DNA of 64,000 bases from Limonium bicolor (Eukaryota > Streptophyta > Magnoliopsida > Caryophyllales > Plumbaginaceae). Location: positions 117,199,000 through 117,262,999 of the forward strand of contig CM041776.1 of the NCBI GenBank assembly GCA_023374045.1. Reading direction: 5' to 3'. A model generated the notes under the pieces. The model was given only the letters and a program-made list of their open reading frames with translations, ran no database searches and was not told the DNA's origin. A program made the position numbers and the translations under genes. This document shows, in pieces, positions 24,263-36,101 of this stretch (the stretch's first letter is position 1; each line of letters begins with the position of its first letter).

Positions 24263-24451
24263 CTAAGGTGGTACATTATATCTAGTGTGAGTTCTAGGCT
24301 TACTAGTTCATTTCATACTCAATACATACTTCCAAGTTACTTACTCATGCTCAATTTCATACTTCAAGTACTTACGCATTCATGCTCCCATTCATACAAT
24401 TACTTTGATACTTAGACATGCTCTTCAAGGATTAAAGGTTACGGTAGTTAC
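24263..24451 (-). other. Predicted intron joining gag to the AlkB exon (element A)
   Basis: 189 bp: donor CCCAG|GTAACT, acceptor CCTTAG|GG. The upstream exon leaves one base of a codon and the AlkB exon supplies two, so Gag and AlkB are in frame. The counterpart in element B is 186 bp (41891-42076) with the same phase. Confidence 0.65.
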
Positions 24452-24796
24452 CTGGGCCGGACTTAGTCTCGGTCCCGTCACGGTCAATGATGTGTAAGGC
24501 CGGCTGCCTCTGCGGTGCGCCCTTCTGCAGACCCCGAGATCCCTGTCCCTGTGAGGCATGCTGGGCATGTGCGTCGCCAGATGTAACCTCCTTGCCTTCA
24601 CGCTGCTTATAGCCCCGATAGTTGCCCTTGGGCCTAGAATTTTCTGGGCATGCATTAGCACGGTGCCATGGTTTCTGGCAGTTGTAGCAGCGGATCTCCC
24701 TTCCTTGGCAATCAGTGCCGGGATGATCCTTGTTGCAGTTTCGGCATATTTAGCTGTGGCCATCAGTTTAGTTCTTGCCATGGCCAAATCCAGAAC

Positions 24797-24889
24797 CTAT
24801 AGCTTCCAAGTTAGCAAGGTTCGGTATACTTACAATACTCCATATACATACTATTCCACAAGTGTACTAATTCGGTTTCGGGTTCTTAC
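24797..24889 (-). other. gag intron 2, element A (predicted)
   Basis: 93 bp in phase 1: donor AAGG|GTAAG, acceptor CTATAG|GT. It follows a PLRSQPYK segment, and the element B counterpart at 41457-41525 follows PLRSQPFQ. Confidence 0.68.
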
Positions 24890-25163
24890 CCTTATAGGGT
24901 TGAGACCTCAGTGGCTTCGCTGCCACTGGTGCGGTGTAGCCAAGCTGCAATGGCTCAGCTGCCTTGCCCTTCTCAGTATGGGCACCACCATCTCCTGAGG
25001 TGTTCTTCTGGTGGGAATGCTTCCCCTTCTTCTTCTTCCAAGGTTTGGCTTGGTTTTGGTCGTCGGAGGTGTTACCCTTGCTGCTCACCTTGCGCTTCAG
25101 CGCTTGCTCCTCATCTCTTAGTTGGCAGGTGATCTCAACTCGAGATGCAGCGTGGTTACACTC

Positions 25164-25252
25164 CTGAATTACTTAGGCATTAGGTTACACATTTACATAC
25201 GGGAATACTGATTCGCATTACTCATGGCTTTTAAGGGTTCATCATCGTTTAC
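25164..25252 (-). other. gag intron 1, element A (predicted)
   Basis: 89 bp in phase 0: donor CAG|GTAAACG, acceptor ATTCAG|GAG. It interrupts the reading frame between the FTSLQ and ECNHAA segments. It matches the phase-0 intron at 41179-41245 in element B. Confidence 0.7.
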
Positions 25253-25871
25253 CTGGAGGGAGGTAAACCGTGTGAAGCCCATGCCATACCGGAGTCGATG
25301 GCTCAATCCGCCATAGAAACGGTCGACCAAGACTTGGCCGGTATACCCAAGGTCGGGTAGAAGTCTGAGAAGAGAGGTGAAGGTGCGGTAATATTCATCA
25401 ACCGTCATCTTCTCTATCATTTTTAGGGCATCTAGCTCAAGCCGTTTCTTGGTCTTGACATGCTCGGGATAGTACTTAGATCGGAGGAGAGAGGTGAATG
25501 CTTCCCAACCGAATGCAGGGTCTGCTACGTGATCGGCCTTTATGAGCTTCCACCAGTCCATAGCCGCGTCCTTGAGGTAATACGCAGCTATCCTCACTCG
25601 AACTCCAGTGGGAGTCTCAAGTGTCTCGAATGGCGTCTCCATCTCGAAGAGGTCGAAGGTCGGCGACGGCCTTTACCCAATTTGTCTCACGGGGATGAGG
25701 TGGGTCGGGTTGTTGCTGCTGCTGCTGTTGGTTTTGCTGTGTTGCTTGTATAGCGGTGATTACTTACGGTAGCATCTGTGCTACCGTGGTGGCGACGATC
25801 TCAACTATCGTCTGCGCGCCCGGTCTATCAGATGTCTCTCCTCTAGGTCGGCCTCGACCTCGTCTTGACAT

Positions 25872-26080
25872 CTGAACAAGTGTGGATTACATTAGATACG
25901 GTGAACTATGACCACATGGTCTTGATTCAAGCAATGGTATCGTCTTTGCAGACGTCAAGGGGTATCCGTTATTGCTAACGGTGGTTCCTAGTTAGGTGTC
26001 TAATTCTCCGTTGTAAAACGGTTTATAACCTAACTCGGTAATCACTACACTCGGTATTCTAATCATCAGAGCGAGAATTC
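25872..26080 (-). other. 5' leader of element A between PBS and gag
   Basis: About 200 bases of untranslated leader. A GAGCGAATTC/GAATTCTCGCTC inverted repeat overlaps the PBS side and could form a stem near the dimerisation/packaging region. No ORF is visible. Confidence 0.5.
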
Positions 26081-26092
26081 GCTCTGATACCA
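26081..26092 (-). other. Primer-binding site, tRNA-iMet
   Basis: In element sense it reads TGGTATCAGAGC, five bases inside the 5' LTR. This is the standard plant initiator-Met PBS and sets the direction of the element. Confidence 0.92.
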
Positions 26093-27653
26093 CTTTTTAT
26101 AACACCCCAACCGCTAATCCGTCCATTATCCTCTAATCATTCCCATAATTACCTTACTCGCAGCGGAATACTTACCTACTCCCGGTAGGTGATATAACGC
26201 CGTTAGTCATCCAAGACTAACAAGGCTACTACCACGTACAGTAGCGGTCTGACGATTAGACTATACCGGATACATATTAAGTTACCTTACAATACCAAAT
26301 ACTTACTTACACATTGATTACCGAGTATCCAAAATATATAAATTACATTCCAAGACTATTCCCAAAATTACGAGTTTGTACATCCACTCCTTTCTATCCA
26401 ATCATGAATTCATTATCCAAAAAGGTGTACCACATGGTCCTTACTCAAAAAGGCCTTAGCCGTGTACAACTCGGTACACCATTCCAATCCTACTAACTAC
26501 CCAAAAGAATTACGCATGGTCCTTACTCGACCATCACGCCTCGCGGGTACCTGTAGAATAAAAACATTCCCCCTAGGGGGTCAGCTTACGCCAACTATTT
26601 GGTCGAATACATGCGGTTCGTTTCATTCATTCATACATACATACATACATGCTTTATACAATACAATTCAATACATTCATTTCACAAGGCATACATACAT
26701 TCAATTCATACAAGAGAGACATTACAAGTCAATCATTCATACTTACCAGATACTCACCGCAATACAGAGATACACTTCTCCAATTCATACAAAGGTCTTG
26801 TTAGCTTCATTACACACCCGGGTTAATCGGGTGTTCAATACTCTTTTACTCAAGGTCAATGACTTATAATAGTCAAGACCGATACACATACAATACTTAC
26901 TTCTTACTTACTTTACTCAAGTCAAGTCGGTATGACCTCCGGGAAGGGATTACTACATCCCACCACCAGGCTTTAGGGTGGCCCACTGATCCAGGATGCT
27001 ACCCATTCAAGGGGATTGGTCCATGGAAAAGATTACAGCTAGGATTCGGATCCAACCTCTTGTGTTTCCTTACCCTCACGCGTGGCCGAAACTATATCGG
27101 ACTTCTACTCATTCCATTTACTCATTACTCATGTTAGGAGTTAGATTGTTAGGAATTAGTAGAAGTCAGTACTTTATTCCCATACATCAATACAATACAC
27201 AAGTACTCATCACTTACACATACTTTCCATTCCCATTCATACATTTCATGAATTATACAAACTAAATGTTCAAGAAGATACACAAGAACAAAATAGTTCA
27301 AACACAGTTAAGTGCAATATAAGTCCGATTCGTGCATTTATCTTATTGGTGATCACATAAGCACACAAATCGGGGTAACCAAGTTAGGATACAGGGCATG
27401 AAGAAATCATACCGTTCACCGTCGTATTCGTACTACCGGGTCCTTCGGTGTTCAACTACTCGATTCCTATAAATACATGAAGTTGTAGGATCAATGATCT
27501 ATTACTGATCCAACTTATTCCTTCATTAATACTCCTAATGTACCCATACTATTCCTTTACATTCATACTGGATTATTAAACCCATTCTTTTCTCATTACC
27601 TCTTATTCTTGCTTTCTTACTCATGTACTTACTTTCTTACCTTTACTACTTTA

Positions 27654-27659
27654 TTTATA
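27654..27659 (-). promoter_or_regulatory. Putative TATA box of 5' LTR, element A promoter
   Basis: In element sense CTATAAATAAAG, at the position matching 17291-17296 in the other LTR. This copy would serve the element A transcript. Confidence 0.42.
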
Positions 27660-27748
27660 GTGTACTACTACATTTATATATATATGCATATATGTATATA
27701 CATATGATTACTATAATCATATAATAAAACATTTTTTTTGTTTTGACT

Positions 27749-28146
27749 CGACCGACCTTACCCACGGTCGGACCCAAGGTCGGTCGAAGTCAGTAAGTTT
27801 CGTTAAGGCAAAATTCCAGGCTCGACCGACCTTGCAAGTCCGGTCCCAGGGTCAGTCCATTCCAGTGGGTTACATACGTGAAAATTTTAGGCCTGACCGA
27901 CCTTGCAAGTCCCGTCCCAAGGTCGGTCCGTTCCAGTGTGTTCTGGGTTCGAGTTTCTGGACTCGACCGACCTTGCCCAAGTTCGGTCCCAAGGTCAGTC
28001 CATTCTAGTGGACTTCTGGCCTTCGCAATTTACGACTCGACCGACCTTGCAAGTTCGGTCCCCAAGGTCGGTCGAAGTCAGAAGACTTCCCGTCTTTGTA
28101 TTTTAAGGCTCGACCAACCTTGCGGGTTCGGTCCCAAGGTCGGTCC
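27749..28146. repeat. U3 hairpin array (5' LTR copy)
   Basis: The same six-copy array as at 17416-17813. Several substitutions weaken individual arms (for example GGTCAGTC), while the spacing is kept. Confidence 0.9.
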
Positions 28147-30095
28147 AGCCCAGTACTTCAGTTTTAAAATCTGTTTTTGGGTGTTTTCTTTACCCATTGT
28201 TTCCCTAGTCTTAACCATTACATCCCCACATGATTTAGCACTAACGTAACCCTCTAAATCACCTTGGTACAACCATCAAACTCGTTACTCAATCCTAGAT
28301 CCACTTACACATTTCTTCTCATTTCAAATCAACACTTATACTAGTTCTCATTTCACCAATGCTACAGATTTTGGTTTTCTTCATTATGCTACAGATTTTT
28401 CCTCAACTCTTATCCTCCAACACTCCTTTCACTAATGCCACTCTTAGCATCTTAAATACATTAACTCACATCCTAGTTCCATCCCATTAACAAACTCATT
28501 CCCAAATCTGTTTCAAGACACCTAACTATCTATTTTAACTCTTCAAATGCACCTAGTCACTACCTAGGTTATTTCCTCTTCTTAAACCACTAAGTCCACA
28601 AGTTCCTAGACAAAATTTGACATAGTCTCCCCTATAATTCTCACTTTGCCCACACACTATTTTGGTTCACCCATTGCTCATTTACACAACCTGTTTATTC
28701 ATTACATTATACTCACAAAATAACTCCACAACACACATTAAAATTCCTGCACATGCCCAATCAATACCCAAGGTTTACCCAAGCTTTTAAACATCTTTTA
28801 CAAGTTCAAAAAAAAAACTGTTTGATTCTCTTCTCCATTACACTACTACATTACTACTACTAATACTACATACATTACTCATTTCAGATACTTAAAATCT
28901 GTTACAATACAATACCCAAAACTAACTCAAGGTAAGAGTATTTACCTTGTCTTGCTAGTTTTTCTATCTTTCCTTTCCTTCTCTTCTTGTCCCCTTTCCT
29001 TCTTCTTGTTCTCGGTTTTTGTTCAAGGAATGGGCAATGCTACAGCAACCCTTACCAATACACATAAACACTTAGCATCCATTTTAACTAACCCTAGAAT
29101 TTAGATGTTTTAGGGTTTAGAAAAGAGTATTACCTTCCAGCCAATGTATGAGGTCCTTGTCTAGCAAGAGAACAAGATTCCTAGCCCAAAAGAGTAGCCA
29201 AAATCGGCTGGAGCATGAAGAGCAAGGCATTCAAAAACTGAAAATTCTCATAATGCAAACAAGGGCTAGAAATGGTGGGTTTTCGAATTTCTTTTTACCT
29301 CAAAGTAACAAGGAGGTGAAGGTGCTTCTAATGGTGGACTCAAATCTTCAAATGGCATCCACCCATAAAAACGAAACTTGAGCTTTTAGATTTTTGAAAG
29401 GAGGAAAGTGTTCTCCTTTGCAAGGGGATTCCAATGGTACTAATTTTGTAATTTTTGGAGAAGGATTAATGGGTTAATAAGAGGAGAGAAGGTGGAACTT
29501 GAGTGAGCTCCTTCATTTCTCCATGGCTGTCGTAGGAGGAAGAAGAAAATTCAGAGAAGGAGGGAGATGGGTGCGTGAGCGAGAGGTAGGATAGGAGAGA
29601 GAGTGAGTTTTGCTTTTACTTATTTTTCTTGTCTTTTAGTAAATAAGAGAGAGTTAGGTGAGTGTGAGAGAGAGGGGCAAATCGGCCAGCCCATACACAC
29701 ACACAGATTTTACTTTTTATTTGCAATGTGGACACATTAACTTTGTTTATTTACACTCTCACCCCACAACTTCCCGGTTGTTACAGTTTTTACTAACCGG
29801 AACCCGTTTTCCGGAATTTTCTCATTTAATTAATTTTATTGGTTCCCAACCTTTATTAGTGTTTATTAATGACTATTTGGTTGACCAAAATTGTTACGAG
29901 TCTATTTGACTCACTTAAAGTTGCGTTTTCCCGGTTTCCTCAAAGAATGTGCTTTAAGGTTCGTTTATGTTTTTAACCCATTTTAAAGGTCCGTTTTCTT
30001 CGGGATTTGTTCCCTCATATTTATTTAAGTGTAATTAAGCCTTTAAAATTATAATTAGCCTAATTAATCACTGGTTTTAATTACGGGGTATTTCA

Positions 30096-30100
30096 ACTAC
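30096..30100. other. Target site duplication, right of element A
   Basis: ACTAC directly after the LTR terminus GGGGTATTTCA, matching 15687-15691. Confidence 0.9.
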
Positions 30101-32130
30101 TTTGGCTAGTTTCTGTAAGGAAATCCAACCTATTTCCCCTTGTTTCTACCGGTTCTTTACCTTGATTGTAATGGTGTTTTAACACCTTGTTTTGCCTACT
30201 AAAAATAGGTGTGAGTAGCCTCCAAGAACAGCCCCATATAATGGTAAAACTCATGCCAAAATAAGCTGATTTTGTCCTTGAATAATCGGTCATATTACAA
30301 TTCTAATACTCTTGTGTTTCCTTGCATGAAATGCTGGTGAAAACACCTTGGAATCTTGGAAAAACTCTTCACAAAAATGAAGAACCAAGTCCAAGTATAA
30401 AGCTTAGCAAAGTGAGCATTTTAACCCTTAATGATGTGTATATACTAAGCTTAAGTGATTAATACTTCAAACCTAATTTAATCTTGTATTTAAAATAGGC
30501 AGAGAGGGTTAGAAGCTATTTGGTGGCTTGTGATTCAAAAGCTAGGTGAGGAAATCTTACCTTATGTTATAATATAGTTTTTATGAAATTTTGTTACATA
30601 TAAACATAAGCCGAGGGTCAATTGGGTTTTAAAAGACCTAACTATGTATTAAAATATTTAATAGCATTTTTGGTTAGTTAGTTTAGCGCTTAAATGACTT
30701 ATAAGGTCAAGGAAATAATTTAAGGGGTTAAAACATAATTTATAAAAATATATGGGCAAGTATAATTAAAGCCGCAACTTAATTATGTCATTAGGGACAT
30801 TTATGTGTAATTTCATTCTATGCTAAATGTTGTAATAAGGCCATGCATTTTTGGCCATTTAATTTTTATGTTATATTAAGTTTAAAATGAATTTAAAATG
30901 AAAATAAACACTTTCGGAAACCTTTAGGGGTTAATTTGTAATTAAAATAAATTTAGGGGCTAAATATGGAAAATAACCGAAAATCACATATTAAAGCTTG
31001 TTTTATGAATTTTATAAAACTTATTAAAATTTGGGGTCAAATTGTAATTTAGAGGAAGTTGTGGTCAAAAATGCAATTAGATAAACCCTTGGTCCAACTA
31101 ATAGTCAATGGGTCAACATAGACCATGTTGGGTGGTTTGACCAAATTTAATGTCATAAATAATTAATTTATGAACTTATAGTAACATTATAGGCTAAGTG
31201 TTGAATTTATAAAACTATTGGGGTATAAAAGGTAAATACCAAAAGTTAGGGTTTATATTGGTTAATATAATAGTTTATATCATAAGTATAAAGTTTAGGA
31301 ATTTTTGGAATTATATAAATGGCTATATTAATAAAAGTGTATAATATATGGTTTTGTGACATATAGAAAGTATATGATATAAAGTGGGGTCAATATGTAA
31401 ATAAGGAAAATGTTTGGGGCGGAAAAAGAATTTAAAAACCGGCTGGGTCTGTTCGGAAATTAAATAACACAAAACTATATGTTATATAAATAATACATGT
31501 TAAAACCATATAATATAACCTATATGTAACTTATGATGATAAATGTGGTAAATGTGTAAATAAAGAAAATATAATGTGTTGGAAAAATAAACCCAAAACA
31601 GGCAGAGGGATGTTCGGTAATTATAAGCTATATAAACAATAGGTTATAAGGATTAATGAAATAAAATGTTATAATATATAGTATGTATAGCATTATATAA
31701 AATATGTGGCAAGATTGTAATTATGAGAATGTAATTGTGCTGGAAATAAAAATTAAAACAGACCATAGGTATGTTCGAATTTTTGGAGTTTATAGAACTA
31801 TATACTATAACTATTATAATGTTTAAATGATATAAAGTATGATAAAAATAACATGTTATAAAATATTTGGTGTAATTATAAATATAAAGTGTGGGAGTTG
31901 GAAAAGAATAAAGGTATAATCCTTGGGCCTCTCGGTCATAATTGGAATATTATAAAACTATAGGTTATAATATGTTATAAAGTTTTAAATGTTATAAAAA
32001 TGATATTTATAACATGGTATAATAATGTGTTGTTATATTGTAATAAATGAAAACTATGGCAAATGAAGAAATAATAAGTGTGTAATATATATGCCTTGCG
32101 GCAATTAAATGTGGTTTTCAAAACTATATA
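30096..32130 (+). repeat. LTR, second part (continues 14160-15691)
   Basis: Begins with the duplicated target ACTAC (30096-30100), which matches 15687-15691, so 15691 and 30101 were adjacent before element A inserted. It is AT-rich with decayed TATAAAAT motifs and has no coding potential. It is interrupted at 32131 by another LTR start, so its own end is not seen. Confidence 0.6.
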
Positions 32131-32666
32131 TGAAATACCACGAACTTAATTATAGTGGTTAGGATTATTCTAATATGGTATTTAAGGGCCTAATAGTGCC
32201 CAAGGAATATTGGTGAAGGAAATAAAACCAAAAGAAAAGGGAAAACGCTTAAAAAGCGAAAAATGTAAAAATGAGTGTTACATAACCATAGGAGTTATGT
32301 GACCTTGACTAGGATCCTAGGTGGATTCCTAAGGCTTTTTATTCCTAAATAGTATGTAGAAACAATTCCCGAAGAAAACAGATCCATAAAATGATTAAAA
32401 CCACAAACGAACCTTAAAGCGCGTTTTTCGAGGAAACCGGGAAAATGTGACTTTAAGCGGGTTAAATAGACCCGTAACAATTTAAGTCAATCAAATGTCT
32501 ATATTTAGACATTAGTGAAGGTCTAGAACCATTAAAATTAATTAAACGAGAAAATTCCAGAAAACGGGTTCCGGTTAGTGAATAGTGTAAAAACTAGAAC
32601 TTGTGGGGTGTTAGTTGTAATAAGCCCAAAGTACCTACACTCAGTTACAAATTAAAATCAGACTTC

Positions 32667-32667
<1 letters not shown>

Positions 32668-32698
<31 letters not shown>
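32668..32698. repeat. (GT)n microsatellite
   Basis: An uninterrupted GT run in the LTR, at the place where the element A LTRs carry (AC)n on the opposite strand. Confidence 0.9.
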
Positions 32699-32700
<2 letters not shown>

Positions 32701-34230
32701 CCACGTTTTCCAGCCCTTCCCCCCTCCTCTTTATTTGCTTTTAGTCACAAAAGACAAAACACATAAAGTAAAGTACAAAAGTAAAGAGTAGTCTCACTCC
32801 TCCATTCTCTTGCTCTCTCTCATCTATTCTGATTCACTCACGTAATTCCTCGCCTTCTCTGAACTCTTTCTTCCTCCACAAAGCCAACAATGGCGATTTA
32901 GAAGACCCCTATTTAACCCTCTCTTCACCTCCATTTTTGAAGGCTCAAACAAGCTCCAAAAATTAAAAAAATTGTACCATTGAACTCCCCTCACTTGGGA
33001 GAGTATTTCCCTCTTTTCAAAATCAGAAACACACCACCTTCATCTCCATGGGTGTGGCTCCTCTTGAAGCTTGAAGACCACCATTGGAAGCACCTTCATC
33101 TCCTTGTTGTTTTGAGGTAAAAAGAGTCTTAAAAATCTATCTTTTTCTAGCTTACTCTTGCAAAACGAAAATTCAAGTTGAGCTCTTGTTTTCCACCCAT
33201 ACCAGCCGTTTATGATGTCACTGTGGAGCTGGAAACTTTGCCCCTTTGCTGTTCCAAACACCTCACCTAGAAGCACAAGGTAAGAACTCCTTTAAGCCTT
33301 AATGTGTATTAGATTCTAGGTTAGTTTAAGGGTAAGTTTTCTAAGCTAGTATTGGTATGTAGGGGTGGCTGTAGCATTTCTGGAATTGTGAGCCAAGAAC
33401 AAGAAACAAAGGAACAAAGAAGGAAGAGGAAAGGAGAAAGGAAGAAAAGAAAGAAAACTAGCAAGTTCAAGGTATATGAACTCACATTTGAGCTAGTTTT
33501 GTATGTAGTGAGAAAACAGAATTTTGATGCTTATGTATGAGGAAATTTACATGGTTTGAGTATTGGTTGTGTTATTGAATAATGAGGAAGAGGTTGAGTT
33601 GTTTAGTGTTGATTAAATGATGAATAAAGGCTTGGAAGCCAAGGGAAGTAGATTGTGTATGTGCAGGAATTTAATGTGTTGATATTGCTTAAGTGGATGT
33701 GAGTATTGGAATTGTGTTGATGAGCTGAGTAAACAATGTGGGCAATGTTAAAATTTTAGGGGAACCTCTGTCGAAATTTGGGTAGAAACTAAATGACCTA
33801 TTATTTTAGATAGGGAGGAAAGGGCCTAGGATTGACTAGGTGTTGTAGAGGTGAATTTAAGTGGCTAAATTGCCTTGGTTTTGGATTAGAAGTGAATGAT
33901 ATATTTGAGATGAATTTGGGAATGAGGAATGATGTAAGTGTGTGCTAGAATAGCATTAAGTGTAAACCATGGAAAGGGGTAAAGAAGAGGCAAAATCTGT
34001 AGCATAGAAGACTAGAGAATAAGTGCAAGCTCTTGGAGAATGTAAGTGTGGAATTTGTGTAATTTAGACATGGATTGAGTAATGAAGTTAGTAAATGATT
34101 TAAGAAGGGTTAAAGAGTATTTTAAGGTGTTTAAACATGTAGAAAACATGTTGAAATGATTAGGAAAGGATTGGGTAAGAATTGAGGCGAGGTTGGAGTC
34201 CAAACTGAGTAATTAAAATGGGTACTGGGC

Positions 34231-34402
34231 TGGACCGACCTTACGACCGACCTTGGTAGGGTCAGTCGGCCTAAAACATGCAAATCCGGAGTATTCTGAC
34301 TTCGACCGACCTTAGGACCGACCTTAGTAAGGTCGGTCCAGCTTAAATTTTGTAAACCCGTAACTTACTGACTCCGACCGACCTTGCAAGGGAGGTCGGG
34401 TA
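34231..34402. repeat. U3 GACCGACCTT array, degenerate (third LTR)
   Basis: Three clusters of GACCGACCTTA/CGACCGACCTTG with partial GGTCGGTC arms, in the same relative position as the six-copy arrays of element A but rearranged. It shows that the motif class is kept across related LTR families. Confidence 0.75.
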
Positions 34403-34449
34403 AAAAAAATATAGTAATCATGGATGTATATACACTAGTACAAAAATGG

Positions 34450-34669
34450 TCTATCGCAGCGCACCTACTGCAGCGGTTGTAAAATCAACCGCTGAGATAG
34501 GCCGTTTTTAAAAATCCCGCAAACCTATCTCAGCGGTTGTTACTTACAACCGCTGCGCTAGGCTCATTCAAAAAAAAACTCTATTGCAGCGGTTCCTACT
34601 AAGAACCGCTGAGATAGGTCTTTTTTACTGACCTATCTCAGCGGTTCTTAGTAGGAACCGCTGCGATAG
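34450..34669. repeat. CACTA subterminal repeats with a 40-bp near-perfect hairpin
   Basis: Repeated CTATCTCAGCGGTT and its complement. The best pair is 34581-34620 against 34630-34669: 40-nt arms with one mismatch and a 9-nt loop. Each arm contains a smaller palindrome, AGCGGTTC...GAACCGCT. Subterminal repeats of this kind are transposase-binding sites in CACTA elements. Confidence 0.8.
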
Positions 34670-34685
34670 ATCCCTTTAATTAACC

Positions 34686-34979
34686 CAGTCGCGCGCAGCG
34701 ACTTCTTCTTCCTCTTCACCTGTGGCTAAACCCTCTCTGTGCGACGGCGATTTCCAGAGCGAAGACGGCGCCGATTCGAGTTCGATGCCTGTGACTGCCA
34801 CCGCCACTGCCGCTGCCACCTTCTTCTCTGCGCACCAGCAGGTCTGCCTCCGTCGCCGTCGCCATAGCACACCGCCGGTTCGCAGGCGTCGATTTCTTGT
34901 GAGCTGTACAGAAAAAACGAGGTTAGAATTTCTAACTTCGTTTTTTGTTTATTTAATTGAAATGTTATTTGTATTGTAG
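34686..34979 (+). other. GC-rich exon-like block inside the CACTA element
   Basis: GC content jumps here. A plus-strand frame from 34722 reads through Ser/Ala/Thr-rich then Arg-rich codons to 34979, and an antisense frame is also open. I recognise no family. It may be a first exon of the transposon or a captured host 5' region. Confidence 0.25.
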
Positions 34980-35242
34980 TAGATTCGAAACTGCTGTTTT
35001 CTGATTGTTGGATTAGTGTGATTTTTAGGGTGTGAATTAGTGTTTGAGATTGTAAAAATGTTAGATATGCGATTAGAAATTAGGGTGTGATATCTGTGTA
35101 GTTTAGGGTTACTAATTTATGAATTGGGGTGAAATTTGTGTAGTTTAGGGTTACAATTAGAAATTTAGGGTTTTAAATTATTGCAAAATTTAGGATTAAC
35201 TTGTATGTTTTTATGATTCCGTAAATAACAAGGGATTATATG

Positions 35243-36101
35243 CGGGGGCATAGCCAGAATTTTGAATTTGGGGGGGCAAAGATTTTTTTTTCCGCAACAT
35301 ATAGTGTACACTTGATTATATATTGAGCAACCAATATCGTGTGTTATAGTATCGACAACAAAAAACAACACACAATATGTATCTATTATACGACAACCTT
35401 TAAACAAAAGATAACTAAGAAATAATTTCTTATTCGTTACGAAAATAATTCTTACTACATAATCAAAAAACCAAGTAGCTGAAAGTTATTTCAAGATAGT
35501 TGTCTTCGGGAAGGTATTGCAATCGAATTGAATTTGAACGTGATAAAAAAGAAGTTTTCGGGAAGCTTGTGTCAATTTGAGAGGAAACTCGCGTACCTCT
35601 TTCTTTAACGTTAATATTGTTTAAGAACACTTTGCTCCTCTCCTCTCTTTCATCATCATAATAATAATTAGAAATGGAATCAAATTATCTTATTGATTTA
35701 ATTATTGTAGTTTCATTTTGTCAATTTGGTTTATTAAACTATAGAAAACTAAATAGAAGAAATCTAAAACTTAATTTTAATATAAAAAAATCATCAATTA
35801 TCAATTAACCGACGCTTAGACTTGGTTAATCGAAACTGAATCCTCAATTGGTGTATTTTGTTTTTAATCTTGATATGTTAGTTTCAGTGTTATACGCTAT
35901 AGAAAAAAGAATCTTTTTTTGTTACTTTCCACTCCACATTAATCTCTACATAAAATACAAAAAGAGAAAAACATTATATGCAGTTAGAAGATTTATATAT
36001 ATTGTGGGCCACCATAAAAACTAATATATATTTCTGTTGATTTTTTATTTTATTGGGGGGGCTAAACACCCACCTGCCCCCCCCCCCTTCCCTCCGCCTC
36101 T
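35243..36101. mobile_element. 859-bp non-autonomous DNA element with 9-bp target duplication
   Basis: Flanked by GATTATATG at 35234-35242 and 36102-36110. The left end is CGGGGGCATAGCCAGAATTT and the right end is C-rich (CCTTCCCTCCGCCTCT), giving loosely inverted GGCGGAG/GGCATAG ends. A 9-bp duplication suggests a Mutator-like element. The interior is AT-rich with no ORF. Confidence 0.65.

Larger units (their letters stand above)
23380..24451 (-). other. Predicted alternative intron joining gag directly to pol (element A)
   Basis: 1072 bp from the same donor to acceptor CCATAG|GT, which skips the AlkB exon. The phase is again 1, so Gag and Pol are in frame. The counterpart in element B is 41891-42885. 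Confidence 0.6.
24452..25871 (-). pseudogene. gag: Element A gag (capsid and zinc knuckles), three exons, degraded
   Basis: Encodes the capsid/nucleocapsid protein that packages element RNA. Inferred exons: 25871-25253, 25163-24890 and 24796-24452, separated by introns of 89 and 93 bp with GT...AG ends at the same codon positions as in element B. Exon 1 starts with an arginine-rich MSRRGRGRPRG and holds the Retrotrans_gag domain (WWKLIKA, FTSLLRSKYYP and YYRTFTSLLRLLP motifs). Exon 2 is lysine-rich. Exon 3 has two CCHC zinc knuckles at 24648-24746 (C-x2-C-x4-H-x4-C twice). Damage: a TAA at 25764-25766, a frameshifting deletion near 25660-25680, and TAA codons at 24768-24770 and 24750-24752. 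The last exon ends one base into a codon at a CAG|GTAACT donor. Confidence 0.82.
15692..30095 (-). mobile_element. Element A: full-length Ty3/gypsy chromovirus (Tekay/Del-like) with AlkB domain
   Basis: A complete 14.4-kb element on the minus strand. It has two ~4.0-kb LTRs with TG...CA ends, ACTAC target duplications on both sides, a tRNA-iMet PBS and a purine-rich PPT. In element order it carries gag, AlkB-type dioxygenase, protease, RT, RNase H and integrase with a chromodomain-like C-terminus. The long LTRs and a C-terminal segment around VEEATWELED fit the Tekay/Del chromovirus lineage. By-eye comparison of the LTR ends shows a few percent divergence, so this is not a recent insertion. 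Gag and pol carry several stops and small deletions, so the copy is probably non-autonomous. Only the AlkB reading frame is fully open. Confidence 0.93.
26098..30095 (-). repeat. 5' LTR of element A
   Basis: The plus strand reads TATAACACCCC...GGGGTATTTCA. The first terminal dinucleotide is TA instead of TG through one substitution relative to 15692. In element sense this LTR should drive transcription leftward through gag, AlkB and pol. The (TA)n tract is much shorter than in the other LTR. Confidence 0.92.
32131..34432 (+). repeat. LTR fragment related to the element A LTR, plus orientation
   Basis: Starts TGAAATACCACG at 32131. It matches the reverse complement of element A U3, for example the AAAGCGCGTTTTTCGAGG and GAAAACGGGTTCCGGTTAG blocks. 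It ends abruptly at 34432 where the CACTA-type terminus begins, just after an ATAGTAATCAT segment that in element A precedes the TATA region. It may be the 5' half of the element B LTR (resuming at 38985) or a separate insertion; the sequence does not settle which. Confidence 0.6.

Noticed and set aside
24558..24998. 146-codon plus-strand ORF opposite gag
   Set aside because: A shadow frame antisense to the zinc-knuckle exon of element A.
26081..26092. tRNA-like sequence
   Set aside because: Only the 12-nt PBS complement of tRNA-iMet; no cloverleaf surrounds it. I found no tRNA or rRNA gene in the window.
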